The notes under the pieces: generated by a model
Told to the model about the DNA's origin: nothing
What the model saw: only the letters and a program-made list of their open reading frames with translations
Databases searched by the model: none
Position numbers and translations under genes: made by a program
In this document: positions 6,290 to 8,318 of the stretch, one piece after another
Layout: every line of letters begins with the position of its first letter
Position numbering within the stretch: position 1 is the stretch's first letter
Assembly (NCBI GenBank): GCA_024403175.1
Contig: JAKSSI010000049.1
Location: 1 to 8,318, forward strand
DNA: 8,318 nt
Direction: 5' to 3'
From: Clostridia bacterium
Lineage (GTDB): Bacteria; Bacillota_A; Clostridia; Peptostreptococcales; Anaerovoracaceae

Positions 6290-7074
6290 TGAAAATACTC
6301 AAAAGAACTTTAATTACATTAGGAATTATCTGCTGCTTATACGGGCTTTTAGTCCGTGTAAGCATTAGCAGTAATCATTGGTTTAATTATGCCGGCTTCA
6401 TTATTGGAGCCGTTCTTTTGTTGGATGGAATATTTTTAGATAAGCTAAAGGCGCTTAGCAAGAAAACGCCAAAGCTTATAAGCATACTAATTTGCGCCGT
6501 TATGGTCTGCTGCACGGTTCATTTCGTTTGGTTTGAATCTAAGGTTATTTCCTACGCAAATAATAATATCGCAGGAAAGATAAACCACTCAGGCCTTGAA
6601 TACACAGATTATATTATTGTTTTAGGCGCAAAAGTTAATGGTGAAGAACCTTCACTTGAATTCCGCAATAGACTCAATGCCGCCTACGAACATATAAAGA
6701 ATCATCCCGATGCAAAAGTGATTCTTACTGGTGGTATGGGCAGCGACGAAGATATTCCTGAATCTGCCGCTGCAAAGAAATATCTTATGCGAAAAGGACT
6801 TTCCGAAGACCGAATCTTAACAGAAGACAAAAGCACATCTACTACAGAAAACTTCATCTACGCAAAAGACATTCTAATAAAAAACAATGCAAAGCCAGAG
6901 GAGCTTCGCATTGTTATAGTTTCTTCATCTTTTCATCTTTATAGAGCCAGCCTTTTAGCTAAAGCGCAAGGTTTTGAAAATGTTAGTTTTTTAGGCAGCC
7001 AGGGGCTCTTTTATCTAATGCCTCATTACTATGCAAGAGAATACGCCGCATATGTAAGAGAAGTTATATTCTAA
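6289..7074 (+). CDS. DUF218 (SanA/YdcF/ElyC-like) membrane-anchored protein
   Basis: A 261-residue protein with three N-terminal hydrophobic segments (about 6-23, 33-50 and 63-82) and a C-terminal DUF218 domain (about 106-259). Family motifs are YIIVLGAKVNG (109-118), the RLNAA segment (128-132), ILTGG (145-149), ESAAAKKYL (158-166), STTENFIYAK (184-193) and SSSFHLYRA (212-220). Relatives SanA and ElyC affect envelope integrity and peptidoglycan precursor use, but the biochemical activity of the domain is not settled, so the function stays open. The GTG start shares one base with the cyclophilin stop (TAGTG) and has no ribosome binding site of its own, so it depends on coupling. The TAA overlaps on the opposite strand with the second stop of the isomerase reading frame. 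Confidence 0.88.
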   Translation: MKILKRTLITLGIICCLYGLLVRVSISSNHWFNYAGFIIGAVLLLDGIFLDKLKALSKKTPKLISILICAVMVCCTVHFVWFESKVISYANNNIAGKINHSGLEYTDYIIVLGAKVNGEEPSLEFRNRLNAAYEHIKNHPDAKVILTGGMGSDEDIPESAAAKKYLMRKGLSEDRILTEDKSTSTTENFIYAKDILIKNNAKPEELRIVIVSSSFHLYRASLLAKAQGFENVSFLGSQGLFYLMPHYYAREYAAYVREVIF

Positions 7075-7199
7075 ACTATTACAGCAAATTGATTTCCTGC
7101 AAGTTTAAAATATTCATCTAAATTCTCAGGTGCAAATATTCCCTGAGGTGTTGCTATGCCTGTAACAAGTTCTGGCAGAGTTACATCGAAAGATGGATA
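7071..7199 (-). pseudogene. Severed C-terminal tail of the MtnA/eIF2B-family isomerase
   Basis: Immediately behind the TAG at 7200-7202 the same frame stays open for 42 codons and ends in TAG at 7071-7073. The translation starts YPSFDVTLPELVTGIATPQG and goes on IFAPENLDEYF. This is the conserved C-terminus of the family, which in relatives reads like W/F-NPAFDVTPPE followed by an IIT-KG-I segment. With it, the protein would be 352 residues, the usual MtnA length. There is no frameshift, only the amber codon at a position that is aromatic in relatives I remember. The last 4 nt overlap the convergent DUF218 stop. Confidence 0.85.
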
Positions 7200-8129
7200 C
7201 TAACCCTTCACTCCTTCATCTGCTGTTCTAACCCCCATAGCAGTAAGTGTAAAATCTGGGTCGCGCATTTCAATGATTACATCTTTTGCACTCTTATGAC
7301 CCACTTCTGGAGCACCTGTTGCATAGTATGGAACTCCATAATATTTTGCAACTATAGCAGTGTTGCATGTGCCGACCTTATTGATTACACTGCCGTCGCA
7401 GCAAATGGCATCGGCTGCGGTTGTAAACACATCTATTTTTTCTCTCTGCATTACAAAAGCAGGCATACCGTCTGTTATTACAGTTACATCAAATCCCATA
7501 TCTTTAGCACAAGTTGCTGTAAGGCGTGCGCCCTGGAAATATGGTCTTGTTTCACAGCAATAAAGCTTTATTTCTTTATTCTGCTCTTTGCAGTTTTTAA
7601 GCATCATTCCGACTATAGTTTCAGCCCAGCAGTAAGTCATAATGTGGCCACCGTTTGGGAACTTTGCAGTAAGATGCTTTGCTATATTATCGATGGCACT
7701 GTAGCGCTCATCGTTAAGTTCAATTGTCTTATTTACAATTGCCTCTGAAACATTCTTACCTTCTTTTAAAGCAAGATCTGCGGTTTTAAGGCATTCATCA
7801 ACAAGAAATCTCATTCTCTTTTGTGTTGTTGGACGAGCAGAAGAAATCACATCTGCTGCTTCGTTTAAGATTTCTCTTTGCTTTTCTGCAGTTTCATTTT
7901 TGCACTTAAAAGCGGCTAAAGCCATACCCATTGTCGCTGCAGTAAAAGGACCTGCAGACTGAGTAACCATGTCTTTAATTGCTTTAGCTACTTCGTGGTA
8001 ATCTTCGCAATAAACGAATTCTTTCTTTGCTGGAAAAATTCTTCTATCTAAGATTCTTACTTTTCCGTTTTCAAACCATGCAATATTTTCATATTGCAAC
8101 ATAGGCGCAAGGCCAGTATCTTTTCTCAT
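7200..8129 (-). CDS. MtnA/eIF2B-family sugar-1-phosphate isomerase, C-terminally cut by in-frame TAG
   Basis: 309 residues up to the amber codon. The family includes methylthioribose-1-phosphate isomerase (MtnA, methionine salvage), 5-deoxyribose-1-phosphate isomerase and ribose-1,5-bisphosphate isomerase, which convert a cyclic aldose 1-phosphate to the ketose. Visible motifs: ENGKVRILDRR (20-30), SAGPFTAATMGMALA (58-72), ARPTTQ (98-103), catalytic Cys C167 in HIMTYC, CCETRPYFQGARLTA (191-205), catalytic Asp D240 in TTAAD, INKVGT (249-254) and IEMRDPDF (286-293). YC replaces the usual HC, and the stretch WAETIVGMM differs from classic MtnA, so the substrate is uncertain. The ATG at 8129 has AAAGGG only 3 nt before it; a second ATG at codon 10 lacks a ribosome binding site. 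The family C-terminus (7071-7199) lies in frame behind the stop, so this product lacks about 43 residues and may be inactive unless the codon is read through. Confidence 0.88.
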   Translation of the reverse strand: MRKDTGLAPMLQYENIAWFENGKVRILDRRIFPAKKEFVYCEDYHEVAKAIKDMVTQSAGPFTAATMGMALAAFKCKNETAEKQREILNEAADVISSARPTTQKRMRFLVDECLKTADLALKEGKNVSEAIVNKTIELNDERYSAIDNIAKHLTAKFPNGGHIMTYCWAETIVGMMLKNCKEQNKEIKLYCCETRPYFQGARLTATCAKDMGFDVTVITDGMPAFVMQREKIDVFTTAADAICCDGSVINKVGTCNTAIVAKYYGVPYYATGAPEVGHKSAKDVIIEMRDPDFTLTAMGVRTADEGVKG

Positions 8130-8146
8130 ATTATCCCTTTAAGAAA

Positions 8147-8177
8147 AATTGCCGCCGGGCAGAACCCAGCGGCAATT
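8147..8177 (-). terminator. Strong terminator behind rplQ
   Basis: A 13-bp stem (8147-8159 with 8165-8177, one G-T pair) closes a 5-nt loop. On the minus strand it reads AATTGCCGCTGGG, loop TTCTG, CCCGGCGGCAATT, followed by TTTCTT. It begins 7 nt after the rplQ stop and would end the ribosomal-protein operon. The ribosome binding site of the isomerase gene follows directly after the T-tract. Confidence 0.92.
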
Positions 8178-8183
8178 AAATTG

Positions 8184-8192
8184 ATTATACCA
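8184..8192 (-). promoter_or_regulatory. Possible extended -10 promoter at the rplQ stop codon
   Basis: The minus strand reads TGGTATAAT: a perfect -10 hexamer (8184-8189) preceded by TGn, the extended -10 form. No good -35 is visible. The start would fall near 8177, the first base of the terminator hairpin, so the isomerase mRNA would begin with that hairpin. The hexamer is also made of the end codons of rplQ (GTA TAA T), so it may be coincidence. Confidence 0.3.
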
Positions 8193-8318
8193 GTTCGAGG
8201 AATACTGCTTCTGCAACGTCGCCCTTACGTGGACCGAGCTTAAGAATTCTTGTGTATCCGCCCTGTCTTTCTTCGTACTTTGGTGCGATTTCATTGAAAA
8301 GCTTTGCTACAACGTCTT
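8185..8318 (-). CDS. rplQ: 50S ribosomal protein L17, C-terminal part (cut by the window edge)
   Basis: The last 43 codons are present, ending in TAA at 8185-8187. The translation includes [20 protein letters not shown] and [12 protein letters not shown], and ends FLELV. This matches the C-terminus of bacterial L17, whose E. coli form I remember as [27 protein letters not shown] and IELV. L17 is a component of the large ribosomal subunit near the exit tunnel. In most bacteria rplQ follows rpoA at the end of the alpha operon, so rpoA is expected just to the right. The strong hairpin behind the gene fits an operon end. Confidence 0.95.
   Translation of the reverse strand, partial: DVVAKLFNEIAPKYEERQGGYTRILKLGPRKGDVAEAVFLELV

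Noticed and set aside
7071..7202. Reading both TAG codons of the isomerase frame as sense.
   Set aside because: Passing the second TAG (7071-7073) would run antisense into the DUF218 gene with no family similarity, and the family length is already reached there, so the second TAG looks like a true stop.
7296..7748. A 150-codon open frame on the plus strand rich in Cys, Tyr and Phe.
   Set aside because: It is a shadow of the isomerase gene on the opposite strand, whose motifs are clear.

Overview
The window looks like a chromosomal segment of a low-GC Gram-positive anaerobe of the Clostridia type. A Lachnospiraceae relative (Butyrivibrio or Roseburia-like) is my best guess. This rests on AT-rich codon use, AGGAG-type ribosome binding sites, hairpin-plus-T-tract terminators, a PAS/degenerate GGDEF/EAL/PAS protein, and a Firmicutes-like L17 end. 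It is an inference from style, not a database match.

Layout, left to right. (a) Positions 1-47, minus strand: the first 47 nt of a group II intron that runs off the left edge. It sits directly behind an intrinsic terminator, the site preference known for class C introns. (b) 83-3117, minus strand: a module transcribed right to left. It consists of an SLC13/MatC-like permease, a metallo-beta-lactamase-fold hydrolase 12 bp behind it, a terminator, and a TetR-family regulator with its own promoter. A TATATAAC/GTTATATA palindrome with an extra half-site lies just downstream of the permease -10 box. A weaker pair of half-sites with the same 12-bp period lies at the tetR promoter. The simplest reading is that the TetR protein represses or senses for the permease-hydrolase operon and controls itself. 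(c) 3118-5658, minus strand: a large soluble c-di-GMP phosphodiesterase-type protein with its own promoter and terminator. (d) 5813-7074, plus strand: a cyclophilin followed by a membrane-anchored DUF218 protein in a one-base-overlap operon. (e) 7071-8129, minus strand: an MtnA/eIF2B-family sugar-phosphate isomerase gene interrupted by an in-frame TAG. The conserved C-terminal tail continues in the same frame for 42 codons behind that stop. (f) 8147-8318, minus strand: the C-terminal end of rplQ (ribosomal protein L17) and its strong terminator. The isomerase ribosome binding site begins directly after that terminator.

Two points stand out. The amber codon splits an otherwise full-length isomerase: it is either a fresh nonsense mutation, a sequence error, or a recoded/suppressed codon. 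The permease-hydrolase-TetR module has unusually clear operator architecture and an unknown substrate. No CRISPR array, tRNA gene, prophage or toxin-antitoxin pair was seen.
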